The notes beneath the pieces are model-generated. The model did no database searches, was not told the origin of the DNA, and worked only from the letters and a program-made list of their open reading frames with translations. Below are positions 8,354 through 17,526 of a DNA stretch of 64,000 nucleotides, in pieces. The translations under genes were made by a program, and so were the position numbers. Source of the DNA: Mycobacterium sp. GA-2829 (lineage in GTDB: Bacteria; Actinomycetota; Actinomycetes; Mycobacteriales; Mycobacteriaceae); NCBI RefSeq assembly GCF_001499965.1, contig NZ_LQIT01000001.1, positions 124,001-188,000 on the forward strand. Direction: 5' to 3'. The first letter of the stretch is position 1; the number at the start of each line of letters is the position of its first letter.

Positions 8354-8776
8354 TTGAGGTTGACGGTGGCGGTATTTAGGGACGAGGACGAGGTCTATGC
8401 CTTCCTGGGCGGGATCTTTCGGCGGGGTTTGGAGAAGGAAGGTCTGGCGGACAAGCTCGCGAATTCGGGTGTGGTGTTGCGGGTGCATTACACAGATCCG
8501 GATGCGGTTGTGACGGTGGACATGCCGAACAAGGTGGTGGAGACCGGAGCGGCCAGTACCGCGGTGCCCAACGTGGAGTTGTTCATGTCGGCAGACACGG
8601 GGAACAAGTTCTGGTTGGGGAAGGTGAACTTGACGATGGCGATGGCCAAGGGAACGGTACGTGCGAAAGGTCCGGTGCCGAAGTTGATCAAGTTGATCCC
8701 GCAGGCCAAGAACCTGTTCCCCGAGTACCGGTTGATGCTGGAGAGCCAGAATCGGCAGGACCTCATCGATGCGTGA
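8354..8776 (+). CDS. SCP2-like sterol/lipid-binding domain protein
   Basis: A 140-residue single-domain protein resembling the sterol carrier protein 2 (SCP2) fold: alternating strands with a hydrophobic pocket, including VVLRVHYTDPDAVVTVDMPN and the C-terminal helix LIKLIPQAKNLFPEYR. Such proteins bind acyl-CoAs, fatty acids or sterols. The start is unsettled: TTG at 8354 follows a TAG stop and has GAGG five bases upstream, while GTG at 8366 also has a GAGG. It lies just before fadD and after the CYP153 operon, suggesting a carrier of the hydroxylated or oxidised lipid. Confidence 0.78.
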   Translation: MRLTVAVFRDEDEVYAFLGGIFRRGLEKEGLADKLANSGVVLRVHYTDPDAVVTVDMPNKVVETGAASTAVPNVELFMSADTGNKFWLGKVNLTMAMAKGTVRAKGPVPKLIKLIPQAKNLFPEYRLMLESQNRQDLIDA

Positions 8777-8812
8777 CCCTCGCCTCACCGCGGGCTGTAG
8801 GGCGGGTGTGCG

Positions 8813-10441
8813 ATGAGGAGCACGATGCAGGACGTTGCGTTGACTGTGCCCGCGATCGTGGCCCATGCTTCGGCAGTTCATGGCGATCGCGAGGTGCTGA
8901 CTGCGCGCGGACCCCGGCAGATCTCTGGGGTGTCCTATCGCGAGGTGGGTGAGCGTGCGGCACGGTTGGCAAATGCTCTGCGCCAGATCGGCATCCGTGG
9001 AGATGAGCGTGTCGCGACGTTACAGTGGAGCAACCAGGAGCATCTGGACTGTTACGCGGCGGTGCCGTCGATGGGCGCGGTGCTGCATACGTTGAACCTG
9101 CGGCTGCCGCCGGAACAGCTGACGTGGATCGCCAATCATGCCGAGGATCGGGTGATCATCGTCGACAGTACGGTGCTGGCCCTTTTGGCGGCGGCGTTGC
9201 CGTCGATGACCTCGGTGCGCACGGTGCTAGTGACCGGAACCGGCGATCTTGCCGCGGTCGAGGGGTGCGGAAAGGACGTCCTACGGTACGACGATGTGGT
9301 GGCCGCCCAGTCGAGTACGTTCGACTGGCCCGACGTCGACGAGCAGTCGGCCGCAGCGATGTGCTATACGAGCGGTACCACCGGGCACCCGAAAGGTGTT
9401 GTCTACAGCCATCGTTCGACGTGGTTGCACTCGCAGGCGGCGTGCACCTCGAATGCCTTGGGCATCGGTCATGACGACACGGTGTTGGCGATCGTTCCGA
9501 TGTTCCACGCCAACGCGTGGGGGTTGCCGTATGCGGCGATGATGGCCGGCGCGCAGCTTCTGCTGCCTGACCGTTTCCTGCAGGCGGGGCCTCTAGTGGA
9601 GATGATCGAGGCGGTGCGACCGACGATGGCGGGGGCGGTGCCGACGATCTGGACCGATGTTCTGCACTACCTGCGCGACAATCCCGGCCATGACGTGAGT
9701 TCGCTGAAGATGGTGGCCTGCGGTGGTTCGGCGGTTCCGCGGTCGTTGATGACCGCCTATGACGAGCTGGGCATCCGCATTGTGCAGGCTTGGGGGATGA
9801 CTGAGACTTCCCCGCTGGCCTCGGTCGCTCTGCCGCGGAGTTCTGATACCCCGGAGAGGTCGCTTCACCTGCGCGCAACCCAAGGCCGGGTGGTGGCCGG
9901 TGTGCAGGCCCGCATCGTCGATGACAGCGGTGCAGAACAACCGTGGGACGGAAAATCGGTGGGGGAGATTCAAGTCCGCGGCCCGTGGATCACTCAGTCG
10001 TATTACGAGAATGACAGTCCGGCGGCGTCGCCGGACGGGTGGTTGCGTACCGGGGACGTCGGGACGATCAGCGCGGACGCGTTCATCGCGCTGACCGACC
10101 GCTCCAAGGATGTCATCAAGTCCGGGGGCGAATGGATCTCCTCGGTGGAATTGGAGAACGAGTTGGCCGCTCACCCTGCGGTGCGCACCGCCACGGTGAT
10201 TGGAGTGCCCGACGACAAGTGGCAGGAACGGCCGCTGGCGGTGGTCGTCCTGGCTGCCGACCGCACCGCCACCGCGGCGGAGCTGACCGAATTTCTGCGT
10301 GCGCGGGTGGCCAAGTGGTGGCTACCGGAACGGTGGGCGTTCGTCACCGACATTCCGCTGACTTCCACTGGCAAGTTCGACAAGAAGAAGCTGCGCCGCC
10401 AGTTCGGCGACGGTGACCTCATCATCGAGACGCTGGCGTGA
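8813..10441 (+). CDS. FadD-type long-chain acyl-CoA ligase (copy A)
   Basis: A 542-residue AMP-forming acyl-CoA synthetase. The P-loop [12 protein letters not shown] is near residues 184-195, the A5 motif [10 protein letters not shown] near 325-334, the A7-A8 region GWLRTGDVG and [15 protein letters not shown] near 405-440, and the catalytic C-terminal Lys in TGKFDKKK. It activates fatty acids to acyl-CoA via acyl-AMP. A second in-frame ATG at 8825 has AGGAG just upstream and may be the true start. It is closely similar along its whole length to the fadD at 26310. Position after the CYP153/SCP2 genes fits activation of alkane-derived acids. Confidence 0.92.
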   Translation: MRSTMQDVALTVPAIVAHASAVHGDREVLTARGPRQISGVSYREVGERAARLANALRQIGIRGDERVATLQWSNQEHLDCYAAVPSMGAVLHTLNLRLPPEQLTWIANHAEDRVIIVDSTVLALLAAALPSMTSVRTVLVTGTGDLAAVEGCGKDVLRYDDVVAAQSSTFDWPDVDEQSAAAMCYTSGTTGHPKGVVYSHRSTWLHSQAACTSNALGIGHDDTVLAIVPMFHANAWGLPYAAMMAGAQLLLPDRFLQAGPLVEMIEAVRPTMAGAVPTIWTDVLHYLRDNPGHDVSSLKMVACGGSAVPRSLMTAYDELGIRIVQAWGMTETSPLASVALPRSSDTPERSLHLRATQGRVVAGVQARIVDDSGAEQPWDGKSVGEIQVRGPWITQSYYENDSPAASPDGWLRTGDVGTISADAFIALTDRSKDVIKSGGEWISSVELENELAAHPAVRTATVIGVPDDKWQERPLAVVVLAADRTATAAELTEFLRARVAKWWLPERWAFVTDIPLTSTGKFDKKKLRRQFGDGDLIIETLA

Positions 10442-10487
10442 ATCATCAATCCACTGCGACCGAAACACTGACGTTAAGGAGACACAC

Positions 10488-11594
10488 ATGAAGACACGTG
10501 CTGCAGTGCTGTGGGGCCTAGGAGAAAAGTGGGAAGTCGAGGACATCGAGTTGGATCCTCCCGGCCCCGATGAAGTGCTCGTCCAGCTGACCGCGACCGG
10601 GTTGTGCCATTCCGACGAACACCTCGTGACCGGCGACCTGCCCATTCCGCTGCCCGTCGTCGGTGGCCACGAGGGTGCCGGCACCGTGGTCGAAGTGGGT
10701 GCGGGTGTCGAGAACGTCGCCGAGGGCGATTCGGTGATCCTGACGTTCCTGCCGTCGTGTGGGCACTGTTCCTATTGCGCGCGGGGGATGGGGAACATGT
10801 GCGACTTGGGTGCCGCGCTCATGATGGGACCCCAGATCGACGGCACTTACCGTTTCCATGCCCGGGGTGAGGACGTCGGCCAGATGTGCCTGCTGGGCAC
10901 GTTCTCGGAATACACCGTGGTCCCCAAGGCGTCTCTGGTCAAAATCGACCAGGGGACACCGCTGGACAAGGCGGCGTTGATCGGGTGTGGTGTGACGACC
11001 GGGTACGGGTCGGCGGTGCGCACCGGTGAGGTGCGTGCCGGGGATACCGTGGTAGTGATCGGAGCCGGTGGCATCGGCATGAATGCGATTCAGGGTGCCC
11101 GCATCGCGGGCGCGTTGAACATCGTGGCTGTCGATCCGGTGGCGTTCAAGCGTGAACAAGCCGGCGGTTTCGGTGCGACGCATGCCGTTGCCACGATCGA
11201 CGAGGCCTGGTCACTGATCAGTGACATCACCCGCGGCAAACTCGCCGATGTCTGCGTCTTGACCACCGATGTCGCCGAAGGGTCCTACATCGGCGAGGCG
11301 CTGTCCTTGGTCGGTAAACGCGGCCGTGTGGTCGTTACCGCGATCGGGCACCCCGAAGACACCTCGATGTCGGGTTCACTGCTGGAATTGACGCTGTATG
11401 AAAAGCAGATCCGCGGCGCTCTGTACGGTTCGTCGAACGCCGCCCACGACATCCCGCGGCTCGTCGAGCTCTACAACGCCGGACACCTCAAGCTGGATGA
11501 GCTGATCACCCGTGAGTACACCCTCGATCAGATCAACGAAGGCTACGCGGATATGCGATCGGGCCGCAACATCCGAGGACTCATCCGATTCTGA
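10488..11594 (+). CDS. NDMA-dependent zinc alcohol dehydrogenase
   Basis: A 368-residue medium-chain zinc alcohol dehydrogenase. Catalytic-zinc residues lie in GLCHSDEH and GGHEGAG (about residues 38-68), the four structural-zinc cysteines in the CGHCSYCARGMGNMC block (about 90-104), and the NAD site in GAGGIGMN (about 190). The full-length pattern matches the Rxyl_3153-type N,N-dimethyl-4-nitrosoaniline-dependent family, which is linked to mycofactocin and holds NAD tightly; M. tuberculosis AdhD appears related. The start at 10488 has AAGGAG seven bases upstream. It would oxidise the alcohols made by the CYP153 system to aldehydes. Confidence 0.9.
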   Translation: MKTRAAVLWGLGEKWEVEDIELDPPGPDEVLVQLTATGLCHSDEHLVTGDLPIPLPVVGGHEGAGTVVEVGAGVENVAEGDSVILTFLPSCGHCSYCARGMGNMCDLGAALMMGPQIDGTYRFHARGEDVGQMCLLGTFSEYTVVPKASLVKIDQGTPLDKAALIGCGVTTGYGSAVRTGEVRAGDTVVVIGAGGIGMNAIQGARIAGALNIVAVDPVAFKREQAGGFGATHAVATIDEAWSLISDITRGKLADVCVLTTDVAEGSYIGEALSLVGKRGRVVVTAIGHPEDTSMSGSLLELTLYEKQIRGALYGSSNAAHDIPRLVELYNAGHLKLDELITREYTLDQINEGYADMRSGRNIRGLIRF

Positions 11595-11871
11595 TAAAGC
11601 AGCCGAAGCGCGGGAGCGCGACCACGGGAGCAAGCGAGCTGAGTACAACGGTTGAGTGCTGCGCGTCTGTGGCTCTTACCGTTGACGTGTTGATGCAGGA
11701 CTAGCGATCGAAAGTCAATGTGCCCCATCGCCATAGGCGGTCGAGATGCGCGGCTGAGGTTGGCTGCGGTCACGCGTGTTGGTGTTGGCACCTACTGTCA
11801 GCCGGGAAGCCGTGATGAAACGTAGCTTTTGACGAGTCTCAACAGTGCTACTGACAAGGAAGGAAGCGGCG

Positions 11872-12972
11872 ATGACGAGGATTCAAATTCCCTATCCCCA
11901 TAGGAGGGGAGGGCACTGTGGTTCCGGTGCGCTTCGTGACCTTACTGAATGGGCCCAACTCGGATGGGGGACAGAAGCACTCAGTGAAGGATTGGTCTTC
12001 ACCCTCGGCGGAGCCTTGGACTTCTCGTACGTCCGCTCTACGCAGTTGTTCCCCCAGGTGTACCTGGTAGGACGAGGAAGCGACCTGGAACAGGATTACC
12101 TCTCCCGGGTTGGCGCAAAGTTCGTCGTGCGATCGACCGATGACCCGGACGTGGGATGGGCATTTGTGACCGACGAAATCGACAAAGGTCGACCCGTCAT
12201 GGTCTGGGCTGACATCGGCGAACTTCCTTACCTGCGCGTCCGATTGCACATGAGCCGTCACGACATTGTCATCACCGGATACGATGACGAACAACGGGTC
12301 GCCTATGTGGTCGATAATGACCGCGAGACAACCCAGACGGTGGCCTACGACGACCTACGCCGGGCGCGGTCCTCGGTCGGGTTTCCCACACCTACCCGGC
12401 ACACCACATATCACGTCGACTGGCCAGAGCGAGTGCCAGACCTTGGGCCGATCGCGGCCGCTGCACTCGCCGCGAGCGCAGCGTTCATGCGCGGCGGTGC
12501 CGTAGGTGCGCCGCTACTGCGCATCGAGGCAGCTGAAGTCGAATCTTCCGGTTTGAAGGGTGTGCAGGACTTCGCCGATGACGTAGGGCATTGGCCAACG
12601 CTGTTCGATGACGATGCCCTGACCGCGGCATTGTTCGGGCTCGGGGCGTTCATCGAGAAAGCCGGTACCGGCGGCGGGCTCTTTCGTACGCTGCAGGCAG
12701 ACGGTTGCCAGAACATCGCCGATCTCCTAGATGACGCCGCCACTGCCGAAGCGGCTGCCGCGGCCCGACATGCTTCCAAAGCGTGGTCTACGCTTGCGGC
12801 CGCAGCCACGGATGCCGGCACATCGCTACGGAGTCGTAGTCTAGCTGCGGCCAAAGTCGCCGCGACGATCCCGGACGCCGAAACGCGCCTCGTCGAAGCC
12901 CTCGAAACGGCCAGTCGATCCGTTGGCACTGTCGATACCGGCATCGAAGCTCATCTGAAAGGCTATCCGTGA
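11872..12972 (+). CDS. BtrH N-terminal domain protein (acyltransferase-like), intact copy
   Basis: A 366-residue protein whose first half matches the butirosin biosynthesis protein H N-terminal domain: GGHCGSGALRDL with candidate nucleophile Cys16, then SRHDIVITGYDDE and a following DND, which supply plausible His and Asp partners of a papain-like triad. The C-terminal about 180 residues are Ala-rich helices resembling DUF4872. BtrH itself moves an acyl group from an acyl carrier protein to an amine, so acyl-CoA-dependent acyl transfer is a reasonable but untested inference. AAGGAAGG precedes the ATG. It lies downstream of fadD and an alcohol dehydrogenase and overlaps the transglutaminase remnant (GTGA). 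Confidence 0.75.
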   Translation: MTRIQIPYPHRRGGHCGSGALRDLTEWAQLGWGTEALSEGLVFTLGGALDFSYVRSTQLFPQVYLVGRGSDLEQDYLSRVGAKFVVRSTDDPDVGWAFVTDEIDKGRPVMVWADIGELPYLRVRLHMSRHDIVITGYDDEQRVAYVVDNDRETTQTVAYDDLRRARSSVGFPTPTRHTTYHVDWPERVPDLGPIAAAALAASAAFMRGGAVGAPLLRIEAAEVESSGLKGVQDFADDVGHWPTLFDDDALTAALFGLGAFIEKAGTGGGLFRTLQADGCQNIADLLDDAATAEAAAAARHASKAWSTLAAAATDAGTSLRSRSLAAAKVAATIPDAETRLVEALETASRSVGTVDTGIEAHLKGYP

Positions 12973-13229
12973 GTGGCACTTCAAATCAATCGAGTTTCCT
13001 GAAGACTACTGGTTTCTCGATTGGCAGCATGACGATGTTCAGCGCTTCGCCCAGAACGCGGTCGGTGACGTTCGTGACCCTTGTGCAGAAGGCGAGGTTG
13101 ACCGTCACCGCTGTGGGGGACAGGATTTGGTATGACCCCTATAGCACCGACGACGACCCCGAGCATTATCGGGCGAGCTATGCGGCGACAGCGTCGAGGG
13201 CGTATTGCGGGGCAGGACCAAATGGCTGA
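12969..13229 (+). pseudogene. Transglutaminase-like protein, frameshifted and truncated
   Basis: This stretch is a decayed copy of the gene intact at 25642. The frame starting at GTG 12969 (overlapping the BtrH stop) gives SGTSNQSS, then a neighbouring frame gives FLDWQHDDVQRFAQNAVGD, matching FLDWQHESVRDFVASATRG of the intact protein. The original frame then resumes with DRIWYDPYSTDDDPEHYRAS and reaches the nucleophile context RAYC before ending in GAGPNG and a stop. Two compensating frameshifts and loss of everything after the Cys make it non-functional. The catalytic His part is not found downstream in 13230-13383. Confidence 0.82.
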
Positions 13230-13383
13230 TAGTGACGGAACTGGAAGGTGTACCGCAGCGATGATCTCGGCGGGCTAACGAGTCCTTTACATACTCTTCG
13301 GGCGATCAGCCCAGCCGACGTCGGCGCAGTTCTTCAGTCGCATGGTGGTCCATGCACTGCGTGGTCCTATTTAGGAGGATTTC

Positions 13384-13935
13384 GTCATCGACGAGCAAGC
13401 GGAAGAAGATTCGGCCATCGCGTGGTGGCATAACTTTCAGAATCGTGTTATCGCCGCCGACGGCGACTACCTCGATGCGCACCATCCGTGGTGCCTTGGT
13501 TGCGGCACAGACAATCCGCACGGTCATCGCCTGCGAGCGCGTCGGCGTGGCGACGGGGTGGGCGCCAGGCATATCTTCGACGGCCGACATCGCGGCGCAC
13601 CCGGGATCGCACACGGCGGCGCAGTCATGACGGTTCTTGACGACACGGTGGGCATGCTGCTCTACGTCGTCGGTGAGATGGCCGTCACCCGTAAGCTCGA
13701 CACCGAGTTCTTCGCGCCGGTATTGCTGGGGGTTCCCTACGAGGTCAGCGCGGAGCTCGTGTCCAGAACCGGCCGGAAACTCGAAGTGCGGACAGAATTG
13801 CGCGAGGAAGCCACCGGCCAGCTGGTCGCGTCCGCGTCCGGGTTATTCGTCGTCGTCACGCTGGATCACTTCACTAGCTCCATACAGAAGGCGTCGTCAA
13901 TACGCTGCACTGCGCGACCACCCTGGGAAGGATGA
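13384..13935 (+). CDS. PaaI-type thioesterase with a lost or non-standard start codon
   Basis: An open frame between TAG 13372 and TAA/TGA 13935 encodes a hotdog thioesterase: WCLGCGTDNPHGHRL, then GAPGIAHGGAVMTVLDDTVG (the HGG motif and long helix), then core strands TRKLDTEFFAPVLLG. The full domain needs the part upstream of the only standard start (GTG 13558). A perfect AGGAGG (13373-13378) sits five bases before codon GTC at 13384, exactly where ATG or GTG would be expected. Either GTC is a mutated start or initiation now occurs at 13558, losing the first 58 residues including the substrate-side loop. The C-terminal tail after residue about 165 looks frayed. Probably a recent pseudogene or poorly expressed gene. 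Confidence 0.65.
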   Translation, partial: VIDEQAEEDSAIAWWHNFQNRVIAADGDYLDAHHPWCLGCGTDNPHGHRLRARRRGDGVGARHIFDGRHRGAPGIAHGGAVMTVLDDTVGMLLYVVGEMAVTRKLDTEFFAPVLLGVPYEVSAELVSRTGRKLEVRTELREEATGQLVASASGLFVVVTLDHFTSSIQKASSIRCTARPPWEG

Positions 13936-14097
13936 CTCAACCCGTAAATCTGCTCATTTTTCAACCGGCGCAGGCTGCTCAGGATTGAACCGGGGCCGAC
14001 AGGGGGTTTGCTAAGCAAACGCGTACTCGACCACATCGTGGTGTACCAGCCTTCGGTAGCGTGACGCCGCAGCGTGTCGGCGAAAATACCGCCGGTC

Positions 14098-14787
14098 TCA
14101 TCTGTTGTGGCCCGCCGGGGAGTTGATATCGACCTGGATGTGCGAAGCGGCCGGGTCAGGTTTCTGGCCGAGGGTATACAGGCCAAGACTGCCGAGAAAA
14201 CCCGCACAATGCTCGATAAGCACTTCGGTCGATAGGTTTAGTTGTCCGTCTATCCAGCGACGGAGAATCTCGAACAGGCCCCCGACACCGTAGGTAGCGG
14301 CGAGATCTGCGACCTGAATCACCTCGCTGGGTATATCGAGATGCAGGCGGGCCTCTCTGAGGACGAGCTCCGCAAATTCGGACATCAGTTCGCTTCGCAG
14401 CTGCCGAAGCAGGGGTTCAGCGCCCGATTCGACAAACAATATGCGGGCCATGCTGGGATCGTTCTCGATCATCTGAACCAGGGCCTTTATCGGAGCGTAA
14501 GCGAGTTCTTGAGGAGCAACGGTGTCATCCGGTATCGCCTTGGTGATCACGGCTTGGAAGGTGGTGGAGATCTTGGTGAACATCGCACGCAGGAGCGCGT
14601 CTCTGTCGCGAAACTGCTGGTAGAAGTACCGGCTCGTCACTCCTGACTCCGTACACACAGCGGTCACGGTGCACGCGGCGGCTCCCTGCTTGCCCATGAG
14701 CGCGACCGCGGCGTCAATCAGCAGTGCGCGGCGCTGCGCATCGCGTTGAGTTGCGGACAGCCCGCCATAAACACGTGCTGGACTCAT
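14098..14787 (-). CDS. TetR family transcriptional regulator
   Basis: A 229-residue TetR regulator with helix-turn-helix CTVTAVCTESGVTSRYFYQQFRDRDALL near residues 40-67 and a helical sensor domain. It is divergent from the metal-dependent hydrolase gene at 14861 across 73 bases, so that promoter is the likely target. The downstream segment 13936-14097 on this strand shows a short unrecognised coding-like stretch but no intact gene. Confidence 0.86.
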   Translation of the reverse strand: MSPARVYGGLSATQRDAQRRALLIDAAVALMGKQGAAACTVTAVCTESGVTSRYFYQQFRDRDALLRAMFTKISTTFQAVITKAIPDDTVAPQELAYAPIKALVQMIENDPSMARILFVESGAEPLLRQLRSELMSEFAELVLREARLHLDIPSEVIQVADLAATYGVGGLFEILRRWIDGQLNLSTEVLIEHCAGFLGSLGLYTLGQKPDPAASHIQVDINSPAGHNR

Positions 14788-14860
14788 GCCCTACATTCTG
14801 GCAGTCTCATGTGACAAGGCCTAAAGTCAGATCACGCAACGGAGGAAGGACCCCGTCAAG

Positions 14861-15730
14861 ATGCCGGAAGATCGAGCCTCGACCAAGAGCCGTGTATTGC
14901 CAAAACCCCGGCGCGTTCGTTTCCCCATGCCCACCTCCACGAAGCGGCGACACTTCGTGGATGGCGACCTGGTGATGAGCCATTTCATCTCGGTGCTTTC
15001 TGCGACCTTCCCGGAAGGGGAAGACTTCTTCATCCGCTCGGTCAAGTATTTCCAGAGTTCCATCGACGATCCCCAATTGCTGACAGCGGTCAAGGGTTTC
15101 ATCGGGCAAGAGGCCACACACCGACACCAGCATCGGCTCCTCAACGAACGGCTCCAGGCCATGGGTTATCCGACCGCGCGGATCGACCGCCACGTCGCAC
15201 GCCTGATCAAGCGATTGGAGCGGCGCTTTTCGCCAGAAATGCGGCTGTCGATGACCTCTGCATTGGAGCACTACACCGCGACGCTCGCTGAAATCATTCT
15301 CACCAGCGATGACGCGCAGAAGCTCATCGGACAGACAGAGGTTCGACCGATTCTGCTGTGGCATGCGTTCGAGGAGTCGGAGCACAAAGCCGTCGCCTTC
15401 GACGCCTATCGGCTGATTGGAGGCACCGAGCGCACCCGCGTACGGGGCATGCGGATCGCCTCTGCAATTCTGTTCGGCGAACTCATTCTGCAGACTGCGC
15501 TGTCGATGGCCTCTGACAAGGCCTCGTATAACCCGGTCACGTTGGTGCGTAGCCTACGTCGCTTCAGTCGCACCCCGATGTTCACCGCCGATGCGCTGCA
15601 GCGATTCCGTTCGTACAACCGCCCCGGCTTCCACCCTGATGATTGGGACAGCACCGCGGTCCTGGAGCGATGGAGCAAGGAACTGTTCGACCAAGACGGC
15701 TCACAGAAGGTCATCGCTCAGCCGGGGTAG
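14861..15730 (+). CDS. Predicted metal-dependent hydrolase (ferritin-like, PF10118-type)
   Basis: A 289-residue all-helical protein of the bacterial predicted metal-dependent hydrolase family. Putative metal ligands appear as FPEGEDFF (about residue 50), IGQEATHRHQH (about 85-95), an Glu in HYTATLAEII and WHAFEESEHKAVAFD (about 167-181), a layout recalling di-iron four-helix bundles. GGAGGAAGG lies ten bases before the ATG. It is alone on its strand, divergent from a TetR gene. The reaction is unknown; relatives are often found beside lipid or xenobiotic catabolic genes in mycobacteria. Confidence 0.78.
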   Translation: MPEDRASTKSRVLPKPRRVRFPMPTSTKRRHFVDGDLVMSHFISVLSATFPEGEDFFIRSVKYFQSSIDDPQLLTAVKGFIGQEATHRHQHRLLNERLQAMGYPTARIDRHVARLIKRLERRFSPEMRLSMTSALEHYTATLAEIILTSDDAQKLIGQTEVRPILLWHAFEESEHKAVAFDAYRLIGGTERTRVRGMRIASAILFGELILQTALSMASDKASYNPVTLVRSLRRFSRTPMFTADALQRFRSYNRPGFHPDDWDSTAVLERWSKELFDQDGSQKVIAQPG

Positions 15731-15896
15731 CAAAAGTGCGTGAGGAGGGCGACGCAGAAAGACACTGTTTCTGCGTCGTTCCTCCAAACAAGCGACAGCG
15801 CGCCTGTCGTCACGGATTGGATGCCCGGTGGCGGGTCAAGGCGACAGTCATACAGACAAGTGCAGTCGGCCTCGAAACTCACGGAAAGGTTAAGCC

Positions 15897-16538
15897 TCAG
15901 CCGCTGACGACGTAGCGTTGAGCCAAGGTTTCAGCCAGTCGGCTCGTGTGCGCGACCACTTCCTTTTCGGTCACCGCGAGCAAACCGGAGTGCCAGGCCG
16001 TGATGACTTCGACGAACCCCCCCACCGCAACCAAAGTGTCCATACGAAGGGCCGTCTCGTCGGCGTCTTCTCTGAGATGTGGCCGGCTTGCCTCGACGAC
16101 CAACTGCGTTGCGTCCTGCAGCGCCACAGCGCGGCGATCTTGCAGCGGTGAGCTACCTACATGCTGAGCGAGGAGGATGTGCGCCCGGCCAGGATCGCGT
16201 GCGATCCGGTCGACCACGATGGCGATCGCCGCGGTGATGGTTTCGATCGGCGGCCGATCCACACGCTCGTCGAAGAGCGCGGAAACCTCGCCGAGCATGT
16301 CATTGCGAACGCCATCCCACGCTGCGACGAGAAGATCCTCGCGCGTCTTGAAGTCCTCGTAGAAGTATCGATCGTTGAGCCCTGTCCGGGCGCACACGCC
16401 GCGCATAGTCACTGCGGCCCAACCGCTCTCACTCCAAATCTCGGTCGCAGCCTCGATCAATTGCTGCCGTCGCTCTGCTCGACGCTCAGCACCGGTCCGA
16501 CCACCCCAGCGCGTGTTTCTCGACCGCACATCAAACAT
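15897..16538 (-). CDS. TetR family transcriptional regulator
   Basis: A 213-residue TetR regulator; the DNA-binding segment VTMRGVCARTGLNDRYFYEDFKTREDLL lies near residues 43-70. It is divergent from the SDR/di-iron/BVMO cluster that begins at 16659, with a 120-base gap, and is the best candidate for its repressor. The 15731-15896 gap on its 3' side holds no recognisable gene. Confidence 0.86.
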   Translation of the reverse strand: MFDVRSRNTRWGGRTGAERRAERRQQLIEAATEIWSESGWAAVTMRGVCARTGLNDRYFYEDFKTREDLLVAAWDGVRNDMLGEVSALFDERVDRPPIETITAAIAIVVDRIARDPGRAHILLAQHVGSSPLQDRRAVALQDATQLVVEASRPHLREDADETALRMDTLVAVGGFVEVITAWHSGLLAVTEKEVVAHTSRLAETLAQRYVVSG

Positions 16539-16658
16539 CTTGACAAAACGTCGGGCTCACGACCAAACTGGTGGCATGCGACACCAATGGTGGCTGATGC
16601 CCCCAAATCAATGGTCTCCCGCACCGGAAATCAGTGTCGCGATCCGAAAGGCAAGCAG

Positions 16659-17525
16659 ATGAGGTTCTTGCCGTTCGGTAGTTCACCAGGTAGAACCCAC
16701 CGCGCCCACGCAGTAGTCACAGGCGCAGGGAGCGGTATCGGCCGCGCGTTCGCCGTTGAGCTTGCACGCCGAGGTGGACGTGTTGTGTGTGCGGACAAAG
16801 ACCCCATCACTGCGAAAGAGTCGGCCGAGTTGGTGAGGCAGGCCGGCGGCGAGGGTTTCGACGTCGTATGCGACGTCACCGACCTTGAGCAGGTCCGTAA
16901 CCTCGCTGATGCCAGTGAAGACTGGTTTGGCAAGGCGGCGAGCCTGGTGATCAACAACGCCGGAATCGGTGCGGGCGGCAATCGCATCGGCGCTACGTCG
17001 GTCGAGGACTGGAACGCTGCGATTTCTGTCAACCTTTGGGGTGTTATCTACGGGTGCGAGACTTTCGTTCCCCGGCTCCGGAGCAACGGCCGTGGCGGAG
17101 TGATCAATGTGGCGTCCGCCGCGAGTTTCGGCTCGGCGCCCCGAATGGGGGCATACAACGTGAGTAAGGCCGGAGTGCTCGCTCTGTCCGAGACCTTGGC
17201 GGCCGAACTGAGCGGTACTAACGTCAATGTCACAGTGCTTTGCCCCACCTTCGTCAAGACGAACATCGCCAAAAATCCTCAGATTGAGGAGTCGGCGGCG
17301 AAACTCGCGACCAACCTGATGAGGTGGACCGGCATTTCGCCGGATCAAGTGGCTCGAACGACCTTGAACGCGCACGATCGCGGACAAATCTATGTAGTGC
17401 CCCAACTGGACGCGAAAATTTTGTGGCAACTGAAAAGAGCTTTACCCGGTCAGTTTACGCGGGCGTTGGGGCTGGTGGAGCGCGTGGCCTCATGGAACGA
17501 TCCAGCCGAACAGAGGGAGCAGTGA
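16659..17525 (+). CDS. Short-chain dehydrogenase/reductase
   Basis: A 288-residue classical SDR. It shows the cofactor motif TGAGSGIG near residues 24-31, Asp after the second strand (CADKD), NNAG near 108-111 and the catalytic YNVSK near 171-175, with Ser of the triad in NVASAAS. I took ATG 16659, which leaves a short basic N-terminal leader; in-frame starts further upstream would overlap the divergent TetR gene. It is followed two bases later by the di-iron gene, so they are co-transcribed. It likely interconverts an alcohol and the ketone that the neighbouring monooxygenases oxidise. Confidence 0.88.
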   Translation: MRFLPFGSSPGRTHRAHAVVTGAGSGIGRAFAVELARRGGRVVCADKDPITAKESAELVRQAGGEGFDVVCDVTDLEQVRNLADASEDWFGKAASLVINNAGIGAGGNRIGATSVEDWNAAISVNLWGVIYGCETFVPRLRSNGRGGVINVASAASFGSAPRMGAYNVSKAGVLALSETLAAELSGTNVNVTVLCPTFVKTNIAKNPQIEESAAKLATNLMRWTGISPDQVARTTLNAHDRGQIYVVPQLDAKILWQLKRALPGQFTRALGLVERVASWNDPAEQREQ

Positions 17526-17526
17526 A

